This document shows, piece after piece, positions 1 through 64,000 of a DNA stretch of 64,000 nucleotides. The notes beneath the pieces were generated by a model. That model did not search any database and was not told where the DNA came from. It saw only the letters and a program-made list of their open reading frames with translations. This stretch comes from Amblyornis subalaris (taxonomy: Eukaryota > Chordata > Aves > Passeriformes > Ptilonorhynchidae), in assembly GCA_018881555.1 (NCBI GenBank), contig JACAXG010000050.1:3348001-3412000 (forward strand). Reading direction: 5' to 3'. A program made the position numbers and the translations under genes. Position 1 is the stretch's first letter; every line of letters begins with the position of its first letter.

Positions 1-3000
1 TAGCATGCTTCAGGTTCTCAGACCAATGGAGTCTGCGAGGCCTTGTCTGGTTCACTGCATATACTTCTGGCTCCTGACATCCTGCACAGCATAAAACAGA
101 TCACAGCGAACAAACTCCTCCCAAAGCTTTTAAAAATATTAAACCAGCACTTTAGTCCAGCTCTAGAATAGCTCATCAGGTCAGCCTTTCCCCGTTCAGA
201 ACATTTCTGTAGCATTTTTGACACATTTGAGGCTTTGCTGTCCTGATGTCACTCAAGGAAGAGTGAAGAAACACTAAACAGCCCCTGGGATGTTTCATAT
301 CCCCATGGATGTGAAAATATTATACTGCAAATATTTTTCCACAATATATGTCACTAAATATAAACTAAATATATAGTTTACATGATGATAGGTGTGACAT
401 GTTTTCTTGGAACTTGTTTCAGATTAACTCTGTAATTTTTATTCATCTCTTCACAAACAGAAATATACAATTTTATAGACTTCAAGTGAAAAATGAAATG
501 GTATCTTTATATAATACATGTGTCATTCATACATCCCAGGTAACAATTTTTATTTGATTAGGCTATATTCAATGAATATAGATCAGTGGAATTTAGACTT
601 GCTAAATTAAAATTATAATCCATGAGGGTCTTTATCTTCAGTGCTGTCTTTTACCCTCATCCTCTGACGCATGTTTAAGAAACCCTCAGGAAAATAAAGA
701 TCAGAGATAAAATAAGAGATAATCAAATCCAGCACCAAACTTCTCCAAAGTAAGGGTCAGCTTTGAGCAGCTGAAGCAGTATTACGATGAGCATTGCTGC
801 TTGGGAACCCTTGGCACACAGCTCAGGGGAATAGCAGTTTGAGCATGGTCGAAAAATCATCTGACATTTCCTGAGAAAGGCAGAAGGTTTGCCTTCTCTG
901 AGGCCTGCTCTAACGGGGATTTGGAACATAGATGAACTTTCACAGACATCCAAACAGGGCTGCATTAAACACCTCCCCTCTGCCTTAGCCACTGGAGGGA
1001 TTCAGCTTTACTCTGCACCTCAGCCACCAGCTGTTGCCCTCCCTCAGAAAACAGTGAAGTTGTGCCAGGAACACACAGGTGTCATGGTTTAGGAATGGTA
1101 TTCTCCAAGTTAGTACTCTCACTAAAACAATGCTCACTGCTCGCTCCAGTTGGAAGCACAAAAGGTAAAGGTCATGGATTGAGATAAGAACAAAGTACTG
1201 GAAACCATAGTGAGATAAGAAAATGAANAGTAACTGCAATAATATTAATAACAAAAGGAACTCCCTTCTTCTTGGAAGCTACCGTGAGTCTCTTTTCCTG
1301 CCCTGGCAATTAATGCGATGGTATCAAAAAAATCTGGGTCCTGGCCACACTACCACAGTCAGGTCCCCTCCTGCCTTCTGCAAAAAAATCTAAGCCTGTC
1401 CTGTCAGCCAGGACAACAGGAAACAAAAATTTGATAGGGAGGAGCAAAGACAAGACCAGTCCTGCAAGTAGACAAGAGCTGTTGTGGTTCAAACAAGGCC
1501 TGAGTTAGGAGGCTGACCTGAGACCAGCTGGGAGGGCTCAGCTACTTCCCAGCTGTGCTTGATGGAACAGCAATTAGGCTCTCACTGGCTCATTTTGCTC
1601 TTTCTTTGCTCTGGTTCGTAATCAAGCATGCCCTCTGGGGAAATGGAGGCAGTGGTGGTTCTGAGATAGACCACTGCCTTGCTGTGGGTGGGAACGGTGA
1701 TAGTCTTGGAGTCTGAGGGGCTGGGGAAGACAGAAAGGAGCAGCCCAGCCTGGAACGGGATCAGGAGAGGATTCAATGGCTGAAAGATAAGTTGTGTCCT
1801 TGTGGCAGCAATTCTTCCCTTTATCTTCGACAGAGAGGTGAGTAAGCACTGTCTCCAGATACATCCCTTATTAAAAACACTCTAGTCAAAGCTGAAGATA
1901 ATCTACTCTGACTGCAGTAAATTCATGTTGTTTGTCACCGTGCCTGTTGGTAGTTTGTAGTTTGAGATGCCAGCATTAATGATTTGTAAGGTTCAATAAT
2001 GTGCAAGAGGGCTCTGCTTTTGGTAGCTGCCTGGTCTCTTGTAGGATGAAGCTACAAAAGTAGATGATAAACAGTTGGGGGATCCAGAGAATTTCTGCTG
2101 CTGCAGGGCAAAAACTGATTCCTTTCAGGCTTTATCAGTAATAGAGACAGAATAAATAGACTGTACTAAGATCAAATCATGTTGGATTTATAGGTAGGAG
2201 TTGGGATTTGATAACAAATCAAGTGTTTTAGGAACATTGCATTTTTCTCAAAAAAATCCAAACGAACTCAAAACAAAAACCTGTCTCTGGCTTGAAATAG
2301 AGATGGTAAGAACTGTTCCCCTTCTCTGAGTCTGACATTCTTGAAATTGAAGCCACCTGGGAGAACTCATAGCTGTGAACTTTTGATGGTGTGAAAGCCA
2401 AGAGACTGTCTCTGATTCTAATTTGCAGTACTGTAGCAATCAGGTCTGATCCCTCTTAAAACTCCCCTGACAGTTAAAGAGTGCTGGATTTTGGCTCCTT
2501 TCCATTTTAAGTGTGGATATTTGCAGTCCAGGTACTTCAGTGATGGTTCTCAGTCGGCACTAAAGTGGATGGGGAGTAGCCTTTGCAGTTGACTCTTTTA
2601 CAGTTTTGTTATCTTTATTTAAAAGAGAGCTGCAGCTCACAACTGGCACATCTGGCAACCCCAGAGGCTTAACCTGACATTGATTTTCCCAAGAGCAACC
2701 AGAAATGTGATCTGAAGAACCTCTTCTCATCAGTTTTTTACTGAATGGACTTCAGGATTTGGCTTGCTGTTCAGCAACCAGGGAGAAGAGTAGGAGGAGG
2801 TGCAGAGGTGCTTGTGACTTAAAATGGAATGATTAAATTCATAACACCTTCAGAAAGCAGCAGGTCTGTGTGCATGTTGCTGTTATTTCCCCTTTGCTGT
2901 TTCAATAGAAGGCACTTTAAGCTGCATCTTGGTCGTAAGCTGAAGGCAGGGTGCTAAAATAGGGCCTTTTGCAAAGGAAGATTTTCATCTGAAGAATTTT

Positions 3001-4046
3001 CTGATGCTGTGAAAAGTGAAAAGGAGACCATCAAACTACTTAGTTTCGTGCAGCTGGGAGTTGCACAAGGCTGCTGACTTCCCGAAGCTTTGGCCTGGTA
3101 CGGTCTTGAGTTGTCTCCTTCCCAGCTTCTGCTTCCCTTCCTCCCTCCCTCCCAGGAGAGTCCACACAGCAATGACCTGGCTTCCTGAGCAAGAAACTGC
3201 CTGAGGCAGGTGCTTGGCTGAAAATAATCTTTGTTTCATTCTATCTTAGCACAGTGTATGTCTATCAATTTGATACTGAGACACAAAACTGACAATGTAG
3301 AGGCTGTAATAGGAATTGAGGCTTTCATTCAGGTTTTATACTTTTATTATACTGCTCATAAAGACTTTCTCAATATCTAAAAGTGTTTTAGCTTTGTTAT
3401 ATTGCCATCCCACTTACGTAGTCCTGAATCATTTCCAGAGGAATGACTGGGTTCACTTACAGCTCTGACTGCACCTGGAACAGCTGAGAGAGAGGTGGCT
3501 GGAAGAGTCTGCTTCACTCTCACTAGTGGAGAAATACGTGTGGGTGAGACGGTGTGTGTGTGACACAGCAAGCCACCAGCTGGGTGGCTCTGCAGCTCTT
3601 GAGTATGAAGGGAAAAATAAATCTGGGTTAAGCACTCCATGCTAATTGCTGGTATAATTTTCATATACCCATTTTTAATGTTGTAACTTTGGCAACTGGC
3701 ACTCTTGGGTACTGCCCCCTTCCCACCACATGTTGATGTTCAGGATTTTCCTCTCCAGTGAAGATGGCAGCAAAGATTTTCCACAAGTAAAGAGCAAGAA
3801 AGACAAGGGCTGAAAAGCTGTTGTTTCCTGCCTTATGAAGTCAGGTGTTTAAAGTGAAGGATATGCATTAGAAAGGTGGTGCAGTAATTCAAATAACTGG
3901 AGCAAGGACTGCCTCTGTTTCTAGGAAGCACTTCATTGACCAGTGTGATTTCATACTCCGTTATTTTTTAACTGTGTACAAAGACTTATTTGTAGCATAA
4001 AGCCTTCTGGTAGTCTAAATAGAAAAGTTTTTAATCTTAAGGCATT
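1..4046. other. Intergenic DNA downstream of UTRN
   Basis: I see no gene here. Open frames are short, lack codon bias and overlap on both strands. A pyrimidine-rich (CCCT) patch occurs near 3130-3155 and a short GT run near 3550. No tRNA or rRNA was recognised. Confidence 0.6.
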
Positions 4047-4455
4047 TTCACAGANTCATGGAGTGGTTGAGGTTGGATTTCTGGAGGTTATCTTGTCCAA
4101 CACTCCCTTCTCACTCAAGCAGTGCCACCCAAAACCACTTACTTGGACAGCTTTTAAATATCTTCAAAGATGGAAATTCCACAACCTTTTTGGGCAGCCT
4201 GTGCCAGTGCTTGGAGACTCTCACAATAAAAAAATGTTTCCTGATGTTCTGAGGGAATCTCCTGTGTTTCAGCTTGTGCCTATTGTCCCTTGTGCTGTCA
4301 CTGACCATCAGTGAAAACAACCTGGCTCTGTCTTTTTGCACCCTCCCATCAGGTATTTATATACATTGGTCCCTCTCTTCTCAAGGCTGAACAAGTCCAG
4401 CTCTCTCAGCCTTTCCTCCTAGGAGAGATGCTCCAGTCCTTTAATGATCTTGGTG
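4047..4455 (-). repeat. CR1 LINE, 3' fragment
   Basis: The plus strand begins with the reverse complement of the CR1 3' end (cacagantcatggagtggtt, ggttggatttctggaggtta) and continues through the 3' UTR-like body (gcagcctgtgccagtgcttg, ctgaacaagtccagctctct). The element is therefore on the minus strand and 5'-truncated. It is diverged. Confidence 0.9.
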
Positions 4456-7400
4456 TTCCTTGGCAGTACACAGTTAGAAAAGCCACCGTGGACGGGAAGC
4501 CAAGGATCTGATTCAGTTTATGCATATGAGACATACAAACTAGTGAGCTCTTAACTTTTGAAAGGACAGTAAGAGCTTTAAATCAATGCAGACCAATCAC
4601 AAGAAGTGATTGGTTAGTGGACAGTAGTAGACTCTTGATGGAAATAGCATTAATTTTTTTCTATGGATTGCTTGGACTTCATTCTATGCATTTGATACAT
4701 GGATTTTTGTTTTGGGTTTTGTGTTTTCAATGAAGCAAAGTGATCTCTTTCTTCCCAGAAGTTGTTTCTGTTAGGAAAGAATGCCTGATGGTTGTTGATG
4801 TTTAGTGAGGATTGTTTTGTCATTTAAATGTAGTTTGTATTTTTCTATATATATGTGTAATGGCATAAGGGAGTTCATGTAAATGGGCTGTAGGAAAATA
4901 GCTAGTAGAAAATTTTGCTAAATTTAGGTCTGTCTTAAATTATTATCGTTCACTTATTTAAATTACTTGGTTAAGCCTTTACCTAGTTGCTTGCAGAGTG
5001 ATTAAGTGCTTACCCATGAAATATCCTGTAAATACTTTGACATAGGTTGCTAACCTTGGACGGCAGTATGTCATTGTGATAATAATAAAATATCTCTCAG
5101 AAAGATACAGGTCGTAATTACTGTCATACATCCCTCCATGTTTGCAGCATAAGAAGAAAAACTGGAAATATAAAGCCTCTGAGATTTAATTCATTAAGAA
5201 AATCTTCTAAATACCATCAGTTTTGGAGACAGCACCAAGAGTATGCACGCACTACCAATGATAAGGGGATCATTAACAGGTGTAAACATTCATAGGCACA
5301 GTCCAGTGCTTTTACAAAAGATAGGGCAAGGCGTGTAAAAAGCTGAGGGCTAAAGCACACCAGAAGTGAGATTAGTATTGCGTTCTTTAGGCTTTTCTTG
5401 GTTTTTCCTTTTTCTCTCCCTTATATGGACATATCTATACTGTCATATGAATCTTAATTTCTAGATGCTGGCTACCTTCTGGCATAGGTAGAGTGTTTGA
5501 GAACCATGGTTTTAGAGTCTGGGCTGGTTACTTAATCTTGTCAGTATAGTTCTTGGTGTGGGCTTTTATTTTTTTCTAATGATTGCCATATAAATGTTTG
5601 TAGTTGAGAAGTCAATACCTAAGAAATTAACTTACCTTTATGAAGTCCAGTGCCCTTATAGGAAACATGCAGACACAGATGGCAAGTTCTTAATGCCTAC
5701 TGGTGAGTAGCCAGGACCCACAGCCAGACTGCAGGTCTGCTTTTAGAGTCCCTGCAGAAAGAGCATCTCTGAAAAGTCTGTCCCTCTAATGCCATATCAA
5801 TGCCATTGATTTGCCTTGAATTCAGCTTGATTTTTTTTTCTTTTTCTTAGAGATCCTATTTTTTTCTTGAGTGTTGACAATGACAAAGGCAAATTTCTGG
5901 CCTAGAATGTACTTAACTACTTGCTGGCAACCTAATTTCTTGAAATTTGGCTTTTGCTGACACCTTTGCAGCTACATTAGTTTTAAATCTGCTTAAGCGT
6001 ACTGAAAATGTCATAGGGAGACAGTGGGTTGGCACGTCTATTCCTTGGCTCTTACTAAAGGTATGTGCAGCATAATATAGTAGTGGTGAAATACCAGGGG
6101 GAGTCATCCCAAGGCACACACTCGGACTGGCACAGAGTGACTGCATCCTGTCTCTTGTGTGCTGTGGGAGTGAGAAAGCAGAAAGAGATGCCCACCTATT
6201 CCCAAAACATTTTCTAGGACTTCCTGGGGGAGAAGAATAGCAGTAAGGAAACTTTTAGCAAAACCCACCATTTCAGTGCATGTTGAAACTCCTTGCTGTA
6301 ATTCTAAAGTGAGCAGTTCATCAGGATGCTACACTAACGTATATGTATTAAATTCGTCTACTCAACCCTGCCAAATCAAGGTATTTGGGGAACTGAAAGG
6401 GCAATTAATTCCATGACAGACCTTGTGCTTATATGTATAAAAGATGGTTTGTGATGACAGAAAAACAGTTTTTCTTACATGGCCCCAGTCACAGAGACAC
6501 GAATACTGATCGTATCGACTTTAAGCAGTAACTCAGGGATAAATTTTTAATGCAGAGTCAGTTCCTATATGGCACTCTAAATACTAAGCTGAAGGCTTTA
6601 AACATAAACGTTTGCAATCTTCAATCAAGAAACTTCAATGGTGATGTGGGAATAGGTAATTGGCCAAATTATTTACCGACTTTGATATGAATGCTTATTC
6701 GGTGCTTGGTTCCCCGGAGCTAAAGCAGGAGATAATTGCCACAGCCTTCAGTTTCTGTTCTTTCTCCAGCTCTAAGATAAGAGCACATTTTTAAGGTGAT
6801 TATTACTTAATTACCGACATTATGCTGCTAATACCCGCCAGATAAACACAGCTTTCCTTTTTGAGTGTTGCTGAACTAGAATATTACGTGCTCCCAGGCT
6901 GCAGATGGGGAGCCTAAACTAGAACATCCCCCTTCCTGCCTTGCTCCTTGGTGGGGAGGACAAGGCTCTGGAGTGCCTGATGGGGTGGGAGCCTCGAGGG
7001 GTCGGTAGTGCCTCTCCTGAGAGGGGAGACTGGCCATGATGGGGAGTGAGCTCCACAGAGGTGCCAAGGCAGGTGGTGCAGGAGCCAGCTGTGATTTTTA
7101 TTTTTTCCNTTTTATTTTATTTTTATAAATGTTTATTAAGCTTTCATTGGTATAATCCTGTCCAGTTATACACANTTATCTTCAGTGTGCGTATATAATA
7201 TATAATGTATACTATATAACATATAACTGAACTAATGCCGTGTTATCTTCTGTGTTGCTACTTGAGGCACTTCTTATGGGAAGGGTAGTCCTCGGGACCG
7301 AATTTTTAAATGTGCTTCATTATAGTATTAAAATTTCTGATTTTCTGCCTTGCCACTTCTGCTGGTGTAGGAGGGGAGGGTAGATGGGTGTGGAATATCT

Positions 7401-9202
7401 CGNTTTTAAACACATCACGTAATTTAATTTTTTGCTAGGTACATTTTGTTTGAGAGAGGTATAATACTACTATTAGAAGCTAGAAAAAACTCCCTCATTT
7501 TCTTAAGCACCTATCTATATCAGCTATCCAAGCAAAAATAGATTAAGAAAAAAATCACTCTCATTAACTAAACTGCCATATTTTATCAAATCTCTGTGGA
7601 AACAGATGTGCTATAAACTTCTCTTTCCTTTGCAACTGGGTTAAAAGCTAATAAATAAATGCAGCAACTGCAGATAAGACTGACAGGCTGAAGATTCTGT
7701 ATGTACAGTGATGTATTTTTCAAAGATCCCTGAAAGGTGTGATGGTGCCTTTCTGGGTTGGTTTACATTAACCTTAAAGAGCCATAAAATCAGTGTCAAG
7801 AAGAGGGTGTTTGTTATCAGCCTTTAAGAAGTGTAACTTAGTTGTGTATAATGACATTGCCCTATTCATCAAGTTGTTATTTTAAGTCAAGTTATTTCCA
7901 GGAAGGTTTCAGTGGGAGCCTTGCTTTGGGCAGAGAAACGGGAAGTGTACTGATTTTGTCCACTTGGTAGCAATTTCTAAGGTACAGGAGATGCCATAAA
8001 TAATCAAGTGAGCAACAACTTTAACAAGCTTATATAATTTTTAATTCAGATACTAGATGTGGTTTGTTCTTTTGTTTTTTTAATGTTCAAATGCTGATTA
8101 TCTCTGGACACGTAAATGAAAGAAGCCAGTCGAACGCACATATGAGTCAATGCCCGGGAAAGCAAGGCTTGAAGAAGAGCAGATAAATAGAAGTGGCATT
8201 TTAGGAAATATTTATCTCCTAATCCCATTTTTCTAAATAATNTTACAAGTACTGTGATTTCCAGGAAAAGAGAACCGAACTGTGTGCAGTAACAAGAATG
8301 TAAATAGTTATCAGAAGAATTTCTTTGCCAAAGGCTATCAAGCTCTGTGTTAAGTGGGTTAACCTGGAAGTCAGCAGGCTCATCTATCACCTCCTGCCTT
8401 TTCCATGGAGGCTTGTGTGTTGCCCCAAGGCAGAGTACTCTGGTGGCAAAAGGAGGGTGCCCTAACAAAACTCTAATCTGCAGATTGAAGGGAGTGACTA
8501 TTCCCTTTTATTTGGGGAGACTGGGGCTACTGGGTAGCACAATCTGCACTTTGAGAAATCAGATGAGAGTTTGAAAACCAAAATAATTCCCTTCTGCTAA
8601 CACTCTCACTAATTTTCCTTCCACAGCAAGCACACATTTTGGAGAGGAAAAAATTGCAGTTGTGGGCAACAGACTGATGAATACTATGGTATATTGCATT
8701 TGTGTATAGAGCCTGGCTTATTTTTCNTAATAAACTCAACTGTTCTTTTGATAGTTTACTGCCATTTCACCGGTTTTACTTTTCAGACTGCAAGCATCAT
8801 CTTTACAGGAACTGGGATTTAGGGGATGGAATAACATTGTTATTCTGCTCATGTTTCAGCCACTCGGGTTTTCTATTTGTTCACATCTGTATTTTTATAG
8901 AAAATTGATAAGTGCTGTAATTATAGTCTGTTGAAAGCAAGTAGGTCAGTGCTATGCTTTCTATTCCAGAGGGGCTGCTGGCACCGGAGAGGCAGAAATA
9001 CAGCTGGATGTTTTTTCTTGTCTGGGTGTTGCTGCCTCCTCCCAACTGCTCGCAACTCCTCACAACTGCTCACCAAAATAATTTCAGAGGTACTAAACAA
9101 AATCAACCAAAGCATCTGTGTTTAAAAGGTCCTTCTTTACTCATGTGTTGTACTTTTCTGGCAAAAGATGTTTTCAGGACACCATGCAAAAATTATACTA
9201 AC
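4456..9202. other. Intergenic DNA, AT-rich
   Basis: No supported gene. There is an AT-rich patch (7100-7230). Two stretches (about 6650-6850 and 7560-7760) look compositionally like conserved non-coding sequence, but that is only an impression. Confidence 0.5.
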
Positions 9203-9976
9203 TGTTGAGGGAAAACTTCTTGGAGTGTACTGATGACAATTTCCTCACACACATTATTGAGGAACTGGTGAGAGGGGAGACTTTGCTGGACCTCCTACTC
9301 ACAAAGAAGGAAGAATGGGTAAGGCATGTGAAGGTTAAGGGTCACTGTNGCTACAGTGACTGTGAGACGGTAGAGCTCAGGATTCCAGAGGGATTAAGGC
9401 AAAAAGCAGGATCACATCCCTGGGCCTCAGGAGAGCAGACTTTGGCCTGTTTGGGGACCAAAAACAATACAGAGATACTGCCCAATTCTGCAGGGATAGG
9501 GCTAGGAAAGCCAAAGGCTAGTGAGAGATATGAAAGGTGACAAGAATGACTTTGAAAACTACATCAGCAGAAAAAAGCAGGCTGGGAAAAACATGGGCCC
9601 ACTTGTGAAGCGGACCTAGTGACAAAGGGCACTGGAAAGTCTGAGGTACTGAATCCCTTCTTTAACTCAGTCTTTACTAGTAAGACTGGCCTATCAGGAA
9701 GCCTAGGTCGCTGAAACCAGAGGGTAAGTCTGGAGCAAGTGAGATGTTCTCCTCCTTGGTGGAGAAGGATCAGGTTAGGGAACCCTTAAGCCANCTGAAC
9801 AAACTGTCCATGGGAGGTGTTGGGACATACCCAGGAGTGCTGTGAGAACTGGTTCATATCATTGCAAGACCACTCTTAATTACCTTTGGAAGGTCATGGG
9901 AAACAGAGGAAAATCCTGAGGACTGGAAGAAGGTAAATGTCACTTGGATCTTCAAGAATGAGGAGCTGGGTAACCC
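9203..9976 (+). repeat. CR1 LINE, internal ORF2 fragment (endonuclease/RT spacer)
   Basis: The plus strand translates in pieces as ENFLECTDDNFLTHIIEELV and LLDLLLTKKEEWV, the segment at the end of the CR1 endonuclease, followed by the spacer that precedes reverse transcriptase (a GPLV-type block, then LNPFFNSVFT-like remains near 9645-9680, and a WKKVN-like end at about 9925). Frameshifts and stops break it, and no 3' tail is present. Confidence 0.8.
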
Positions 9977-12900
9977 TTAACTTTCCTTACTTCTTTTTCT
10001 ATTTAAATCAGTGGCAGTTACTGTTGTATTTCCTGTCTGTTCTCTTATTTATTAATGCATAAAACTTCATTTGTGGGTGAGGTGGGTGATCTCTCCTGTC
10101 CTTATCTCTACTCATGAGCTTTCATCACCTTTTCTCTCCCCTGTCCAGTTGAGGAAGGGAATGATAGAGAGGCTTTGGTAGGCACCTTGCAACCAGTCAG
10201 GGTCAAACCACTTCTGCCAGAAAACCAAACATTTTCAGTGTTTATCTGACTGCATAAAGATAGCGACTAACAAGAGCATGAATAGTTAATCTGCAAATAG
10301 AGATTCAGAGATTACAGTGAGAGAGGACAGACAGCAAAGCATAGATGCTAAGGTGCCGGTAGTGTTTCATTTTTTTCTCCTGTCCAATGTACTTAAGACT
10401 AGCACAGCTAGTAATTCTATGCAGCTCCCCTGGATTCTCACTTTTAAGCATACTAACATAGAGCAGGTTTCAATTTAAATGATACCTTTGTGTTGGCTGC
10501 ACCAGTTTGCTGCTGTGCTGGGATGCCTGGGAAAATGAGCTGAACAAGCCCATTCCTGGCAGCTCCTCTACTGGTGTCTCAGAGGTGTTTAGAAAAGCAG
10601 CTGATGGAAATGCTACCTACCCCTTCTAAAGGTGGCTGCTGCACTTGCATGCAGTTTAAGTTGTAAAGACTGTAGCTTTTGCTGGCACATCATGAAAGCT
10701 TAAGTGGCACTAAAGGCAGAAGGTATATATGCTCCCAAAGACATGCGAGCCAAGAATGATTTCACCTTTCCTGGCTGCAAGAACATTGTTTGAGTAACAC
10801 AANATATAGCTGATGACTACTGAGAGCTTTTTTGCTTCTAAGATGAAAGAGATCTCTTCCTGATCAAATATTTTTTTCCCACTAAAAGTTTTTTGTTTAT
10901 TTTTTCCATACCCCACTGTTACTAATTTACACCTTGCCAGGATTTGTAAAACTGACTTTGTTGCTGTTATTGTGGGAACAGAATTCTCAGCCATATGGCA
11001 TGACATCTTCATTCCTGCATGACAGGAGACAGGATCCATTATTCAGTTTTGTAGTGCTGCAAATATTTACCTTCATGAAGGTTTTTCTTAGGGAAACTCT
11101 ATACTAAAGTAGAGAACAAAAAACACGTATAATGAACAAACTCTCTCCCAAAGGATAACTTCTACTGTAAATGCATAAAAGAATATTTTGGTCTTTTGCA
11201 TAAATCCAAAGCTTGCCCATTACACTAATACATTTTTAATTTGGCTGAACTTAGGTTGTTNTTTTTGTGGCTTTGTTTTTTTTTTGCTTATTTTGTATGT
11301 GCGGGTTTTTATGTGTTTGTTTGTTTTGTTCTTGTTGGGNTTTTTTCCCCCCCTCATTTTTCAACTGTAGAAATAACAGAAGAGAGGCCAGAACCCTTAC
11401 CCAGGACAGTGAGGTGCCATGAATTGTCTGTCACGTGCATGCTGATGGTCTGTGTCCAGTACCTCTGACCTGGCAGGGCTGGTGTCTCATAATCTAATGA
11501 GCTTGTTTATTGAGATTTGAACATCTGAAGAGCCTTCTCTTGGTCCTACAAGAAATAATACCACCACTACTAAGATGACTGTTTCACTGTGGAAGTTCCC
11601 CTGAAGATGAATCCCCAATAGCAGAAGAACTTCTACACTCTGATTTTAATTAGATGCATTAATCTCGCATCTTCTCTAAGAAAATGAATGGACATATTAG
11701 TAATGTTTCAGCTTAAGGGTGCCTTTTGCTAAGAATTTAAACTGATATGCTATCAACCAATGCCATCCATTCTGGGCTGTGCAGGAGGGTGTCCCTCCTG
11801 ATGCGATGCATAGATGGGTATTTCAGACTGAGACCTAATTCTTCTCATTAAAAGTATCAAGGTGCTTTACTNGGTCTGACAAAATAACTGCGTAAGCAGC
11901 TGGCTTAGCTTAAAGGCAAAGGCTGAGTGGAGAAGAGAGGGAGTGCTGACCATTGCATTGTGCATGGAGGACCAGAGGTGGCCACANTCTGCCTCCAACA
12001 CCCTCTAGAAAAGCCCTATGGCTGGTGAGAATTGGCTGCCATTCTGCTCCCCCTGACAAGGGCCAGGACCTTTGTGGCACAGCACTGAAACNTGATCTTT
12101 AAGTTGAGAGTACCTTCCTCACAGGTGGCACCTGCTACTTTGGCAATCAGGGTACAGAGGGTGCAACCTGTAGATACGAGCANTTTCATAAATTATTCCC
12201 AAAGTCAGGCCCTGGTACTGATCCATACCCTCTTCTGCTGCCTTCAACTCTACAGCCATATAATTAAAATGTTTGCTTTTTTAAATGACAGATTGCGTGG
12301 TTTAATCCATTCTTGAATCTAGCAGCCTCTTTCTCTTAGACACATTTATTGTTTAAATACAGAACTTAATTTCAATTAATATATTGCTATTTCTATAATT
12401 AAATTCCTTGCTAACTACTGACTCAAATAACGTGTAAAACATGATCTTTCCCTACAACTTCTTTGTTAACCATCCTTCAACAAACTGAGGGGAAAGGTCA
12501 TTACTTTGATACTTATGTTTGACATTTGTTAGAGTTTAAAAAAACCCAAACAAAACCCACCAACTAAACATGAANCCAGTGCCAAATGTTATGATAAGCA
12601 AACAGAATTGTTAGGGCTTTGGACTTTTTTTCTCCTTTAAGCACAGCACTTCTAACACAGTCATTAATACAATTTGCAATACTGCANGTACCTAAAATCA
12701 GCACATGGTACCAAACATATACTTTCGGACTGAATACCTAATGCTGTGGTTCAGCTGAACATGTTGACTGAAAGCTACCAAAAACCTGAAGCCTAATTTA
12801 GAATTCTCATATTTGACAGGGCTTCATGCATTATTGCTGTTCTGTAATACATATATCTAACATCTTAAAAATAAAAGCAGTATGCTTCTCAGTGATCAAA

Positions 12901-13159
12901 TTTACTATCTGTCATGAAACTGAGAAGGATTCCAGACTAAAATCACTAAAGATGGAAAACTGGAGAAAATATGCAAGACTTATGAGGAAAAAAACCACTG
13001 CTTAGTCTCATTTATATAAACTCAAACCACANAGAGAAAAAGCTAGCACATAGAAATTGACTATCACAGCACCCTCATGTTAATCTTCAGAATGAAATTT
13101 TCAGCATTTAGCATTGAGATGTGCCATCCTTGAAGCCCACAAAACTTGGAAGAACTCCA
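9977..13159. other. Intergenic DNA just downstream of the UTRN 3' end
   Basis: No supported coding region. T-rich stretches (11270-11350) occur on the plus strand. The right-hand 300 bases could belong to a longer UTRN 3' UTR form, since a further AATAAA on the minus strand is present near 12346. Confidence 0.5.

Positions 13160-64000
<50,841 letters not shown>

Noticed and set aside
8046..8468. 140-codon minus-strand open frame in the intergenic region
   Set aside because: It contains an N, has no recognisable motif or codon bias, and no splice or promoter context.
9205..9540. 111-codon plus-strand frame as a possible gene
   Set aside because: Its text is CR1 ORF2 spacer sequence, not a host gene.

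Overview
This window is vertebrate nuclear DNA, most likely from a bird. It is AT-rich, carries many introns, has isolated single-base N calls typical of a draft assembly, and its recognisable interspersed repeats are almost all CR1 LINE fragments, the dominant avian element. I cannot name the species. There are no bacterial-type operons, CRISPR arrays, phage or plasmid features.

The only gene I can support is the 3' half of utrophin (UTRN), read on the minus strand. From right to left I find fourteen exons that correspond one to one with dystrophin exons 66-79 (UTRN exons 61-74 by the usual five-exon offset). Exon edges come from translated matches to the utrophin C-terminus plus AG/GT splice sites, and consecutive exons keep phase. 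The coding part runs from 62183 down to a stop at 15994-15996. The last exon starts at 15323 and its 3' UTR runs to about 13160, where overlapping AATAAA signals lie at 13192-13201. The gene continues upstream beyond the right edge. The encoded segment covers the end of the EF-hand-like region, the ZZ zinc finger, the syntrophin-binding region, the two dystrobrevin-binding coiled coils, and the tail.

Layout: 1-13159 lies downstream of UTRN and holds CR1 fragments but no supported gene. 13160-15323 is the terminal exon, almost all 3' UTR, with a relic MIR-like SINE inside. 15324-62183 holds exons 73 to 61, separated by introns of 238 bp to 9.6 kb that carry CR1 copies and simple repeats. 62184-64000 is the start of the next upstream intron.

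The most interesting points concern the C-terminal end. In penultimate exon 73 the codon at the position of the human near-terminal Gln reads TAG, so the protein ends at the exon junction and the last exon becomes wholly untranslated. If the 23-bp exon 73 is skipped, the frame shifts into a 50-codon open stretch through a GC-rich part of the terminal exon, a situation parallel to dystrophin exon 78 skipping. I found no evidence for a new multi-gene system.
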